The position numbers and the translations under genes were made by a program. A stretch of 64,000 nt of DNA from Undibacterium pigrum (lineage in GTDB: Bacteria; Pseudomonadota; Gammaproteobacteria; Burkholderiales; Burkholderiaceae_D), in assembly GCF_003201815.1 (NCBI RefSeq), contig NZ_QJKB01000006.1, positions 278,125 through 342,124 of the forward strand, read 5' to 3'. Within the stretch, counting starts at the first letter, position 1. Every line of letters starts with the position of its first letter. The notes under the pieces were generated by a model that saw only the letters and a program-made list of their open reading frames with translations, had not been told where the DNA came from and searched no databases. Below, in pieces: positions 36,869 through 44,886 of this stretch.

Positions 36869-37270
36869 ATGAAACAGATTTCCAAACAATTTGCCGCATG
36901 CGCTGCCCTGGTTGCCGCCTGTATCACCGCTCCAGCCATGGCTGACCCTGTACCGAATGCATCTTCTCCTGGTATAGCCGCCAAATTGATCGTGCGTGGC
37001 ACGCTTGAAGGTGTGCAAGTGACGGATCTGCGTTCACAGCGCAAGAATGATGTCATGGTGGTGCAAGCCGAGACTGTCAATCTGACTAACCGCGATGTCC
37101 GTATTTATTATCGCTTCCGCTGGACTGATGCTGCCGGCATGCAAGTGGGTGATGGTGAAGTCTGGAAACCATTGATGATACTGGGCCAGCAAAGCCAGTT
37201 CATCAAAGGCACGGCCTATGGTCCACAAGCGACCGATTTCAAAATCGAAATGAGTGCAGAGCCACGCTGA
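36869..37270 (+). CDS. YcfL-like protein (DUF1425)
   Basis: A 133-residue exported protein with a signal peptide ending AMA-DP and one YcfL domain. Features are VQVTDLRSQRKNDVMVVQAE and NRDVRIYYRFRWTDAAG. A good ribosome site (AGAGGA) precedes the ATG. In E. coli the ycfL gene is next to lpoB, and the same pairing is seen here. Unlike E. coli YcfL I see no lipobox Cys at the cleavage site, so it is likely a soluble periplasmic form. Confidence 0.87.
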   Translation: MKQISKQFAACAALVAACITAPAMADPVPNASSPGIAAKLIVRGTLEGVQVTDLRSQRKNDVMVVQAETVNLTNRDVRIYYRFRWTDAAGMQVGDGEVWKPLMILGQQSQFIKGTAYGPQATDFKIEMSAEPR

Positions 37271-37310
37271 TCGACAACAACAGTAACAAGATTATTTTTT
37301 TGGAGTACAT

Positions 37311-37925
37311 ATGAAACGCATTTCCTCATTGTCAAAAAGCTGCGCCCTGGTGGTTTTGCTTGGACTGACACTCACTGCCTGCCAGACTAAACTGTCGCAA
37401 CCTACAGTCAGCCTGGCGCGCCAGACTACATATGGTGATACCAAGGCAGTTGAAACTGTTACCAATGAATTTGGTTCTACAGATTTGCAAATGATCGCAG
37501 AAAAAATGGTCGGTTCCCTGCTGGAAGACCCGGTACTGGCAAACCGCCCTACCATGACTTTGACTGGTGTACGCAACAAGACCAGCGAATACATCGATAC
37601 CAAGTCCATCATGAATACCATCCAGACTGCACTGGTGAAAAGCCGCAAGGTCAAGTTCACGCGCAGCGCCGATGAAATGCAGCAAGGTGTCGATGAATTG
37701 CAGCGTCAAAACCAGAGTGGTTTGTACAAAGCGCAGGGCAAGGCCAAGGTTGGCAATATGAGTGCTGCCAAATATTCTCTGGAAGGCGAAATCGTTTCCA
37801 TCGTCAAACAAAATGCCAATACCAAAGACGTGTTCTACAAAATGACTTTGAAATTGTATGACATTGAAGATGGTTCCATCGAATGGCAAGACGAAAAAGA
37901 AATTCGTAAAACTTCCAAGCGCTAA
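37311..37925 (+). CDS. lpoB: LpoB-family penicillin-binding protein activator
   Basis: A 204-residue outer-membrane lipoprotein (lipobox LTAC, at about residue 24) of the LpoB family. Motifs are DLQMIAEKMVGSLLEDP, TMTLTGVRNKTSEYIDTKSI and GKAKVGNMSAAKYSLEGEI. In E. coli LpoB crosses the periplasm and activates PBP1b. Here the disordered linker after the Cys is short, so reach and partner may differ. It sits in a four-gene cluster of related periplasmic proteins with gaps of 33-94 bp. Confidence 0.9.
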   Translation: MKRISSLSKSCALVVLLGLTLTACQTKLSQPTVSLARQTTYGDTKAVETVTNEFGSTDLQMIAEKMVGSLLEDPVLANRPTMTLTGVRNKTSEYIDTKSIMNTIQTALVKSRKVKFTRSADEMQQGVDELQRQNQSGLYKAQGKAKVGNMSAAKYSLEGEIVSIVKQNANTKDVFYKMTLKLYDIEDGSIEWQDEKEIRKTSKR

Positions 37926-37958
37926 TTTCAGTCGCTCATCTTTTAAAGAGGCAATACG

Positions 37959-38780
37959 ATGTTGAATTTCAAAAAACTGATGGCAGGCTTGTTCTGTTCT
38001 GCTGCGGCATTCAGTGCCCATGCTGCTGAACCAAGAATCGCCGTGACTGACCTGACTTATGAAGAAAAAGTCAGTGAGTATTTCCGCGTGGTGTCTGCGT
38101 CCAGCAAGAGCAGCGTCAAGGGTAGCTATAGTGAGCGTGAAACTGATCGCAGCTATTCCCAGCGTGGCAATATCAATGCAAAAAGCGAAAGCAACTACTA
38201 CGAAGCCGAGGGTTTTTATACCTATATCGACCGTGGCGAATTGAAAACCTACACGGCTGACCTGAAAGGTGCCCTGATCAAAGGTGGTGGTGTTTCTCTG
38301 GTGCAGGCGCGTCCTTATGTGGGCAAGCCTATGGAAAAAATTTACGACATCATCGGTCGTATCAAGCAGGGTATGTATCCCGGTGCTGACTACGTCTTGT
38401 TTGGCACTGTCAGCAATATCCAGTTCCGCCAGGAAAGCAATCAACTGCAATACGGCAATTCCATGACAGCCAGCCTGTCGCTGGACCTGGTGGCTGATTT
38501 CAGCCTCATCAATACCAAGACCTATGAAATCAAGGCGGCTTTCAGCGCCAGTGGCTCCGGTGTTGATACCAAGATCATCAGCCGTGCCGGTGACCGCGTC
38601 GTCTTCAACCGCGGCAAAGTCATGCAAGAAACTTCACGCAGCCTGGCTGACGCAGCCTATGATGAAATCCTGGTTCAGTTTGGTGCACCACGCGGTGCCA
38701 ATCGTGGACAGGGTCGCATGCAAAATGGCCAGCCTGTAGTGCCTGTACAAAATACTGAGCCAGTAACAGTGTACAGATAA
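37959..38780 (+). CDS. Periplasmic CsgG/LpoB-fold-related protein
   Basis: A 273-residue exported protein with signal peptide ending AHA-AEPRIAV. The IAVTDLTYEEKVSEYF start, the Ser/Tyr-rich middle (about 45-75) and GADYVLFGTVSNIQF with the later NRGKVMQETSRSLADAAYDEI resemble the fold shared by CsgG, HfaB and LpoB (COG3018-like). It lacks a lipobox, so it is probably soluble in the periplasm. Fourth gene of the cluster and followed by a strong terminator. Function unknown; cell-wall synthase control is a guess from context. Confidence 0.78.
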   Translation: MLNFKKLMAGLFCSAAAFSAHAAEPRIAVTDLTYEEKVSEYFRVVSASSKSSVKGSYSERETDRSYSQRGNINAKSESNYYEAEGFYTYIDRGELKTYTADLKGALIKGGGVSLVQARPYVGKPMEKIYDIIGRIKQGMYPGADYVLFGTVSNIQFRQESNQLQYGNSMTASLSLDLVADFSLINTKTYEIKAAFSASGSGVDTKIISRAGDRVVFNRGKVMQETSRSLADAAYDEILVQFGAPRGANRGQGRMQNGQPVVPVQNTEPVTVYR

Positions 38781-38814
38781 TCGATATCGATTATTGGCAA
38801 CTGGTTTCAGTTTT

Positions 38815-38845
38815 AAAAAGCCTGGTGTTTTCACCAGGCTTTTTT
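38815..38845 (+). terminator. Rho-independent terminator of the lpoB cluster
   Basis: A perfect stem (GCCTGGTG / CACCAGGC with TTTT loop) flanked by A5 and T6 lies 35 bp after the stop. The flanking A-run lets it also serve the convergent phoD gene. An 18-bp palindrome (38777-38794) overlaps the preceding stop codon. Confidence 0.92.
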
Positions 38846-38872
38846 GCATCTGGAGCGTCAGATTTTCAAGAC

Positions 38873-40501
38873 TCAGGCTTCTGGATGTATATCCACCTTA
38901 TACAAATTCTTGCCATCGATATCATGTAGCGAAACCGTCATTGTCTTGGTCTTTGCATCAATTTTTGCTATGCCAAAAAATTGCAGCAATTCTGTAGGTG
39001 GGCGATTTTGTTTCATGCCTTGAGGGACGCTGACATATTTCACATCGGGGCCAAAGGTCTGGTCAACTTCGTTGGGGCCAAAGGTGCCCGCATTCAGTGG
39101 GCCGCCGACAAATTCCCAAAAGGGTTTGAAATCAGTGAACTGGGCTTTTTCTGGCGTGTAATAGGTGGCTGCGGCATAGTGGACGTCGGCAGTTACCCAG
39201 ACTATATTCTTGATATTGTGCTGCTTGATAAACTTCAAAATCTCGGCAATTTCCAGTTCGCGCCCCAGCGGTTTGCCATTCTCACCATTGGCCCAGGCCT
39301 CATACGTGCCCTTGGCGACGTCGGGATTCAGGTCTGGTACGACGATGGAAATCGGCATGTCGCTGGCAATGACTTTCCAGGTCGAGCGTGAGCGCAACAG
39401 TGCTTGTTTCAGCCACTGCAATTGTGGCTTGCCAAGAAAGACGGCATCATCATCCAGGCTGGTTTGCCGGTTGGCGGAGTTTTTGCCGCGATAGCTACGC
39501 TCGTCCAGCATGAACACTTCCAGCAATGGGCCATAACTGAACATGCGGTAGATGCGTTCTGGATCATGCTGGTCTATGCGATAGGGGTTGTATTCAAACA
39601 TGGCGCGGCGCGCATTGGCCGCCAGGGTATTCAAGTCGCGTTGCTGGTAACGTTTTTCTGCCTCGCCTATCTGTTGGCCGGGATACCAGTTATTACGTAC
39701 CTCATGATCATCCCATTGCACCAGGAAAGGTACTTCCGCTGCAAAGCGGCGCTTATTGGCATCCAGGAAGTTGTAGGCAAAGTTGCCGCGATAATCATCC
39801 AGGGTCTCTGCCACTTTGGCTTTGGCTGGCGTGACTATATTATTCCAGAGGCTGCCATCTTCCAGTTTGACTTGCGCCTGTATGGGACCATCTGCATAAA
39901 TCTGGTCGCCTGAATGTATAAAAAAGTCAGGCTGGAAACGTCGCATGCTTTCATAGATGCGATAACCGCCAAAGGCTTCATTGATGCCCCAGCCCTGGCC
40001 TGCTTCATCGCCTGAAAAGGCAAATGTAATATCTCGTTCTGTGCCACCAGGGAGGAGCAAGCTGCCTTGCACGACTCCACTTCTGGCTGAGGGATTTTGC
40101 AAATCCTGGAAACTGACGCGGTAAAAAGTACGCTGGCCTGCAGACAAACCACTGAGGTCCAGGCGTGCTGTGTAATCTGTGCCGGGTGTCGCCAGCGGGC
40201 CGCTGATGCTGCGGGCATTCTTGAATGACTCATTATTGGCATACTCGACCAGCATGCGTGCTGGCCTGTCAGTGCGGCTCCAGATAATGGCCTTGTCTTT
40301 GTGAATGTCGCCGCTCATGACGCCACAAGGTATTTGCGGGCGCAACTTGTCGGCAGTGATGATGGCAGGAGCGCTGTTTTGGGCGCGCACCAGCCTTGGC
40401 AGAGCAGCGCCGGCAATCAGGGCGCCAGCACCGGTGGTGGCATTGCACAGGAAGCGACGACGTTGTTGCTGGCTCTTGTTTGATTCATGATCGTTTGACA
40501 T
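38873..40501 (-). CDS. phoD: Alkaline phosphatase D, Tat-exported
   Basis: A 542-residue PhoD-type phosphatase. The N-terminus has a twin-arginine signal (QQQRRRFLCNATTGAG), so the folded metalloenzyme is exported by Tat. The start at 40501 suits this signal. Family motifs are CGVMSGD, FAFSGDEAG (with the metal-binding Asp), HSGDQIYADGP, VQWDDHEVRNNW and WVTADVHYAAA. PhoD enzymes use Fe and Ca to cleave phosphate mono- and diesters. No Pho box was identified upstream. Confidence 0.94.
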   Translation of the reverse strand: MSNDHESNKSQQQRRRFLCNATTGAGALIAGAALPRLVRAQNSAPAIITADKLRPQIPCGVMSGDIHKDKAIIWSRTDRPARMLVEYANNESFKNARSISGPLATPGTDYTARLDLSGLSAGQRTFYRVSFQDLQNPSARSGVVQGSLLLPGGTERDITFAFSGDEAGQGWGINEAFGGYRIYESMRRFQPDFFIHSGDQIYADGPIQAQVKLEDGSLWNNIVTPAKAKVAETLDDYRGNFAYNFLDANKRRFAAEVPFLVQWDDHEVRNNWYPGQQIGEAEKRYQQRDLNTLAANARRAMFEYNPYRIDQHDPERIYRMFSYGPLLEVFMLDERSYRGKNSANRQTSLDDDAVFLGKPQLQWLKQALLRSRSTWKVIASDMPISIVVPDLNPDVAKGTYEAWANGENGKPLGRELEIAEILKFIKQHNIKNIVWVTADVHYAAATYYTPEKAQFTDFKPFWEFVGGPLNAGTFGPNEVDQTFGPDVKYVSVPQGMKQNRPPTELLQFFGIAKIDAKTKTMTVSLHDIDGKNLYKVDIHPEA

Positions 40502-40573
40502 GGCTATCCTCAACAATGGCTTTATAAGCGTCGTATTCTAAAGTGCCAGTGTGACCAATGTATGTCAATCAAC

Positions 40574-40969
40574 TTAGCCAGTCAGTTCTATGAACGTCAA
40601 GGTTTCATCATCGCTCCTGTTTTTGCGAAAGTCGATGACAGTGGCTACCGTTACCACCAGCATTCCCAGTGGAAGCAGGCAGGCGCACAACATGATGATC
40701 CAGTTTAGATAGGGAGTACGGGCCAGTGCTCCCCGATAGGGGGTGAATGCATGATCGTTTGCGCTGGCTGCATGGCTGGACTGGTCATGAATATTCACCA
40801 TTAATATTGGCAAGCTGGTCGCCTGACGCATGGTACTACTGCTATTTTTTTCTGATGGCGGTTCTGGTGTTGCCGGAGGTGGCATTGCAAAGACTTGCGA
40901 GGCCAGAAGCAAGCTGCCGACCAGACTGAGTAGTTGAAAGCAGTTACGGGCAATGAGCATGATGTTCAT
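40574..40969 (-). CDS. Small exported or membrane protein, unknown
   Basis: A 131-residue protein with a hydrophobic N-terminal segment ending near VFA-MPPP, a Pro/Ser/Glu-rich stretch, then a second hydrophobic helix (about residues 89-111, YLNWIIMLCACLLPLGMLVV) and a short charged tail (FRKNRSDDET). This suits a signal peptide plus one membrane anchor with a cytoplasmic tail. I do not recognise it. It lies between phoD and the TonB-like gene on the same strand; ATG at 40960 is an alternative start. Confidence 0.65.
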   Translation of the reverse strand: MNIMLIARNCFQLLSLVGSLLLASQVFAMPPPATPEPPSEKNSSSTMRQATSLPILMVNIHDQSSHAASANDHAFTPYRGALARTPYLNWIIMLCACLLPLGMLVVTVATVIDFRKNRSDDETLTFIELTG

Positions 40970-41089
40970 GGCATTTTTGATGAATTGGTATTCAAAAAAA
41001 ACTGCCTGCCTCTCGTAAGGAAAAAAGGCGGGCAGCAAAAAGGGTAAAGTAGCAAAAAAGGTAGATGCGCCACTACTGGTGGAAGCTAA

Positions 41090-41755
41090 TCAGTCTATCT
41101 TCCAGACGTATTGCACCTTGGTCCAGCTTTGTTGTGCCACGCCGTCTATCGTGCCGGGTGTGAAACGGCACAGTGACAATGCCTGGCTGGCAGCCCTGTC
41201 GAGTGCGCGATAGCCGCTACTGTCCAGGGTTTTGGTTTCGATGACTTTGCCATCAGTACCTATCAACATGGACAGCGTGACTGTGCCAGCTTCGTTATTG
41301 CGTATCGAACTGGCAGGGTAAACCGGTTTGTCGCAGGCATTCAGGTTGATAACTGCGGCGACATGGATGGGGTTTTTAGGGGGAGCTATAGCCGCCACTA
41401 CGGTTCCATCCAAGGTGCCAGTCCCCACGCTTTTTCCAGTATCTTTAATACCAATCTCGGTATTTGTAAGCCCACTTTCATCTTTTTTTGTTGGCAAACC
41501 TGTGGGAGGCTCGGGGACTATCAGCGGAGGAGTGATAGGGTTTTTCAGCCTGGTCTCAAATTCAGGTGGAGGAATCGTTTCCTTTTCCACAGGTTTTTCT
41601 ATCTGGCTGATCTGAATAGGGCCATCTTTTTTGGATGTGATCGTAATTTTCATGCTGCTCAGCAATGCAGCAAGCAAAGCCACGTGCAGCACGGCGACGA
41701 CACCCAAACGTGACATGCGCTGCAGGGGGTGTTGTTGGTTTTCTGTGAATTCCAT
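41090..41755 (-). CDS. TonB-like energy transducer
   Basis: A 221-residue protein with a short cytoplasmic N-terminus, one membrane helix (about residues 17-36), a Pro/Lys/Glu-rich periplasmic span, and a C-terminal TonB domain (PVYPASSIRNNEAGTVTLSM, DSSGYRALDRAASQAL). The chosen ATG has GGAGA 7 bases upstream. No exbB/exbD or receptor gene is adjacent, so it is an orphan TonB family member. The two Cys in the C-terminal domain (NACDKP and LCRF) may form a disulfide. Confidence 0.88.
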   Translation of the reverse strand: MEFTENQQHPLQRMSRLGVVAVLHVALLAALLSSMKITITSKKDGPIQISQIEKPVEKETIPPPEFETRLKNPITPPLIVPEPPTGLPTKKDESGLTNTEIGIKDTGKSVGTGTLDGTVVAAIAPPKNPIHVAAVINLNACDKPVYPASSIRNNEAGTVTLSMLIGTDGKVIETKTLDSSGYRALDRAASQALSLCRFTPGTIDGVAQQSWTKVQYVWKID

Positions 41756-42189
41756 ATTGTTCTCCAGGTTTGGGGTCAGGCCAGCTACGGTCTTTCCGTA
41801 ATTGGGACTAGCTGGGATAAGCAACATGCATTTCCATCCTTTTTATGAACCAGGAAGCTGAAATGGTGTTTATGTGCAATCCATGTGCTTTAAGATAGCA
41901 ATAAAAATGTCACTTGAAAAGCATTTTTAATTAATTTTTTGGGAAATTGAGCTTCTTGCGCAAGGCAGGCATGGATTTTTTCGCGACTAAGTTCTGCAAG
42001 GTAAATAGTTTTGACATGAAAATCATGCCGTCATATCTGACTCTCAAGAAGGAGTGTGAGCTATGTTTGCAGGTATTTTGTAGCCCCTAAGCTGGCAGAA
42101 TCAATGAGAATGATGTCATTGCTAGTAAAAAGCATTATCATTGCATCCAATGAGTAAATTGCTTTGCCAAACTATAAGGTGTTGTAATA
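41756..42189. other. Divergent intergenic region, no gene seen
   Basis: This 434-bp region separates the TonB-like gene from the response-regulator gene and should carry both promoters. An AT-rich sequence GCATTATCATTGC at 42132-42144 weakly resembles half of a Fur box. Nothing else can be named with confidence. Confidence 0.4.
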
Positions 42190-42831
42190 ATGCAAAACGA
42201 TATAAGAGTATTGCTGGCAGATGACCATCCCATCGTGATGACAGGCTTTGCCATGTCGCTCAGTAATCTGGGTATCAAGGTGCTGGGGCAGGCCAGGACA
42301 CCACAAGAGGCATTTGAACAATATGCTGCCTTGCAGCCGGACGTGGTGATACTGGACATACGCTTTGGTGCCGATTTGACGGGTCTGGATGCCGCCCGCG
42401 ATATTCTGGCGCAATATGCCGATGCGAAAATTATCTTCCTCAGCCAGTTTGACCAGGATGCATTGATCAAGGAAGCATACCGGCTGGGCGCAAAGGCTTT
42501 TGTGACCAAGGATTGTGATCCTGCGGATCTGGCAACCGCGGTGCAGCGAGCGCATCTGGGTGAGTTGTACTTCTTGCCGCACATAGCAGAAAGGCTGGCA
42601 AATTTATCTGTGCGTGGTGATGAGTCGCCGCAGTCGCTATTGAACGAGCGTGATCTGGAAATCTTCAAGCTCATGGCCGAAGGGCTGACGAATGCCGAGA
42701 TTGCTGAAAGACTGGATCTGTCTTTGAAGACCATCAGCAATGTCAGCCAGACCATCAAGGAAAAACTGGGCGTACATCGTCCAGCCTATATCACCAAGCT
42801 GGCAGTCAAGCATGGTCTGATTGCGCCATGA
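42190..42831 (+). CDS. NarL/FixJ-type response regulator
   Basis: A 213-residue regulator with receiver domain (acidic pair D11-D12, phospho-acceptor D56 in ILDIRFG, switch lysine in FVTKDCD) and a C-terminal LuxR-type helix-turn-helix (ERDLEIFKLMAEGLTNAEIA, SLKTISNVSQTIKEKLGV). It is followed 64 bp later by its probable cognate kinase. The targets are unknown. Confidence 0.94.
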   Translation: MQNDIRVLLADDHPIVMTGFAMSLSNLGIKVLGQARTPQEAFEQYAALQPDVVILDIRFGADLTGLDAARDILAQYADAKIIFLSQFDQDALIKEAYRLGAKAFVTKDCDPADLATAVQRAHLGELYFLPHIAERLANLSVRGDESPQSLLNERDLEIFKLMAEGLTNAEIAERLDLSLKTISNVSQTIKEKLGVHRPAYITKLAVKHGLIAP

Positions 42832-42895
42832 TGCAGTTTAAGTTGCAAGTGCAGCGGCAGGCAAGCATGCAAACTAGCGCGCAGGCAGAGGCGTA

Positions 42896-44419
42896 ATGAA
42901 TTTGTCTGCGCTGCTCTGGCGCAACTGGGACTTGCGCTCGCGCCTGTTCCTGATCATCTTGCTGCCGGTGATTTACATGTTTTGTTCCATGGTCTGGTAC
43001 ACCTACCACTCCAGGCTGGAAGAAGGCAAGGGCGAGCTGGCTGAACGTGCCTATGTGGTGTCCACTGCGCTGGCAGAAAGTGTGGAATACAATCTGCTGA
43101 CCAAGAATTTGCCAGCTCTGAAAAGTACCATGACCGATGTCATGTTGTCTGACCGCAGCATATATAGAATTGATGTACTGGATGCAGAAAAAAAAGATGT
43201 GCTGCATATTATTTCTGTCGAAAAAATATTAAGTACGGAACGCTATGTCGAAGTGCCGGTCAAACGACAACTGGTATGGGTTAATTTGCTGCAGGATGCT
43301 CAAAAAACCAGGACTGATATTGCACCTGCGGAAGCCAGCAAGGCCGCCAATGAGAGCATGGGCAATAAGGGCAAGAATGCTGATGTACTTGGCTACGTCA
43401 GAGTGAGCATGTCAGCGACACGTATGCTGGCCAAGCATAGCCAGCGCTTTGCATTTGAGCTGGCTATCAGTGCGCTGGCCTTGTTTGTCAGCGCGATATT
43501 GGCGGTGTATTTATCGCAGAGCCTGACACGTCCCTTGCAGATAGCTATAGAAACTCTGCGCGAGATACGCGAAGGTGATTATTCCAGTACTCTGGAAGTG
43601 ACTACCGGCGGCGAGATTGGTGATTTGCAGACATCCATCAATGCCATGTCGCTCAGCCTGCAGCAAGCCAAACAAGACCTGGAAAACAAGGTGCAGGAAA
43701 GAACGCGTGACCTGATGGAATCACGCAATGAGGCGCTGAAAGCCAATGCAGAAAAACGCAAGCTGATACAAAAGGTGCATAGCATCGTTGAAGATGAACG
43801 TAAAAGCATCGCCATAGAAATTCATGACGAACTGAATGCTTCATTGATTGCCGCCAGGCTGGAGGCGCAGCGCATACAACATCTGGCTACGCAAATAGAA
43901 GCAACTGAAGTGACAGCAGAGATTCAGGAACGTGCCAAAGCCATTACGAAGCTGACCCTGGATTTATATGCAAATGGTCGCAACCTGGTCAGACGCTTGC
44001 GCCCGGAAGTGCTGGACATGCTGGGCTTGCAGGGGGCCGTCGAAGACATGCTCAGGCATTACAACAGCAATGTGCAAGGATGTCAGTTTCATTTTGATAG
44101 TGATGGTGATTTTTCAGGGCTGGATAGTGGCCTGGCAATTTCTGTTTACCGCATCATCCAGGAGGCTTTATCGAATGTGATGAAGCATGCTCAGGCGACG
44201 CAGGTAGAAGTGGCTTTGACCATGCTGGAAGAGCAAAACAGCTTGCAGATAGAAGTCAGTGACAATGGCCAGGGCTTTGATATCCACCATAGCTCAGCAG
44301 GCATAGGCATTACCGGCATGCGTGAACGGGTCGCTGCTTTTCATGGCGAGATTGAATTGCAATCATCGGCAGAAGAAGGTACGCAGCTCATCATACGTTT
44401 TCCTGTCGCCCCGGTCTGA
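42896..44419 (+). CDS. Membrane histidine kinase, HAMP-HisKA_3 type
   Basis: A 507-residue sensor kinase. It has one membrane helix near 15-37, a periplasmic region of about 150 residues, a second helix near 185-205, a HAMP domain (about 205-260), a coiled coil, a HisKA_3 box (EIHDELNASLIAARLEAQ, His near residue 314), and a HATPase_c domain with NVMKHA and the glycine boxes DNGQGFD and GIGITGMRER. It pairs with the upstream NarL-type regulator. The periplasmic part shows no domain I recognise. Confidence 0.93.
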   Translation: MNLSALLWRNWDLRSRLFLIILLPVIYMFCSMVWYTYHSRLEEGKGELAERAYVVSTALAESVEYNLLTKNLPALKSTMTDVMLSDRSIYRIDVLDAEKKDVLHIISVEKILSTERYVEVPVKRQLVWVNLLQDAQKTRTDIAPAEASKAANESMGNKGKNADVLGYVRVSMSATRMLAKHSQRFAFELAISALALFVSAILAVYLSQSLTRPLQIAIETLREIREGDYSSTLEVTTGGEIGDLQTSINAMSLSLQQAKQDLENKVQERTRDLMESRNEALKANAEKRKLIQKVHSIVEDERKSIAIEIHDELNASLIAARLEAQRIQHLATQIEATEVTAEIQERAKAITKLTLDLYANGRNLVRRLRPEVLDMLGLQGAVEDMLRHYNSNVQGCQFHFDSDGDFSGLDSGLAISVYRIIQEALSNVMKHAQATQVEVALTMLEEQNSLQIEVSDNGQGFDIHHSSAGIGITGMRERVAAFHGEIELQSSAEEGTQLIIRFPVAPV

Positions 44420-44485
44420 GGCGTGAAGACGGAGTATTTTTCAGAACTGAATTTTAATGAATGACATGTTAGAACGGATAAGCAA

Positions 44486-44749
44486 TTGAAACCCTGGTTA
44501 AAGACTGCGCTGGCCATCTTGCTGTTATCAGGCATTGCCGGTGTTGCGATAGCGCAGAACTGGATCACTGGCTCTGCCGGAAGCTATTTTGTTGTCTTTG
44601 TGTCTTTTTTTGTTTTTGCAGCATGGCTGATCGTCAAGGTACTTTCTACCGTTTCCCGCCATAATGAAAACCTGGTTGCTTGCCCGAAGTGCAAGATGCG
44701 TACAGATAGTCTCAGGGATGAATGCATGTGGTGCGATGAAGGCTTATAA
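44486..44749 (+). CDS. Small membrane protein with zinc-ribbon tail
   Basis: An 87-residue protein with two hydrophobic helices (about 7-23 and 32-53) and a C-terminal CPKC-N12-CMWC arrangement typical of a zinc ribbon. The start is a TTG at 44486 with GGAT upstream; no in-frame ATG precedes the first helix. It follows the kinase by 66 bp and might be cotranscribed. I do not know its function. Confidence 0.65.
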   Translation: MKPWLKTALAILLLSGIAGVAIAQNWITGSAGSYFVVFVSFFVFAAWLIVKVLSTVSRHNENLVACPKCKMRTDSLRDECMWCDEGL

Positions 44750-44886
44750 AAAAGAAGCGCAACACCTGGGTGCCACGCTTCAGGATTTAATTCGCCATTA
44801 AAATGAATTGTGAAGGCGGCTTGACCAGGCAGCCTTCACACGTTCTTGCCAGCCTGGTTCAAACTGCATTAAAACTTAGTCCAAAT

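Noticed and set aside
37332..38627. 431-codon open frame on the minus strand across the lpoB-type cluster
   Set aside because: It lies antisense to two genes with clear signal peptides and family motifs, and its translation has no recognisable domain. It is an effect of codon bias.
42132..42144. Fur box for the TonB-like gene
   Set aside because: Only about half of the motif matches, and it lies near 380 bp from the gene start.
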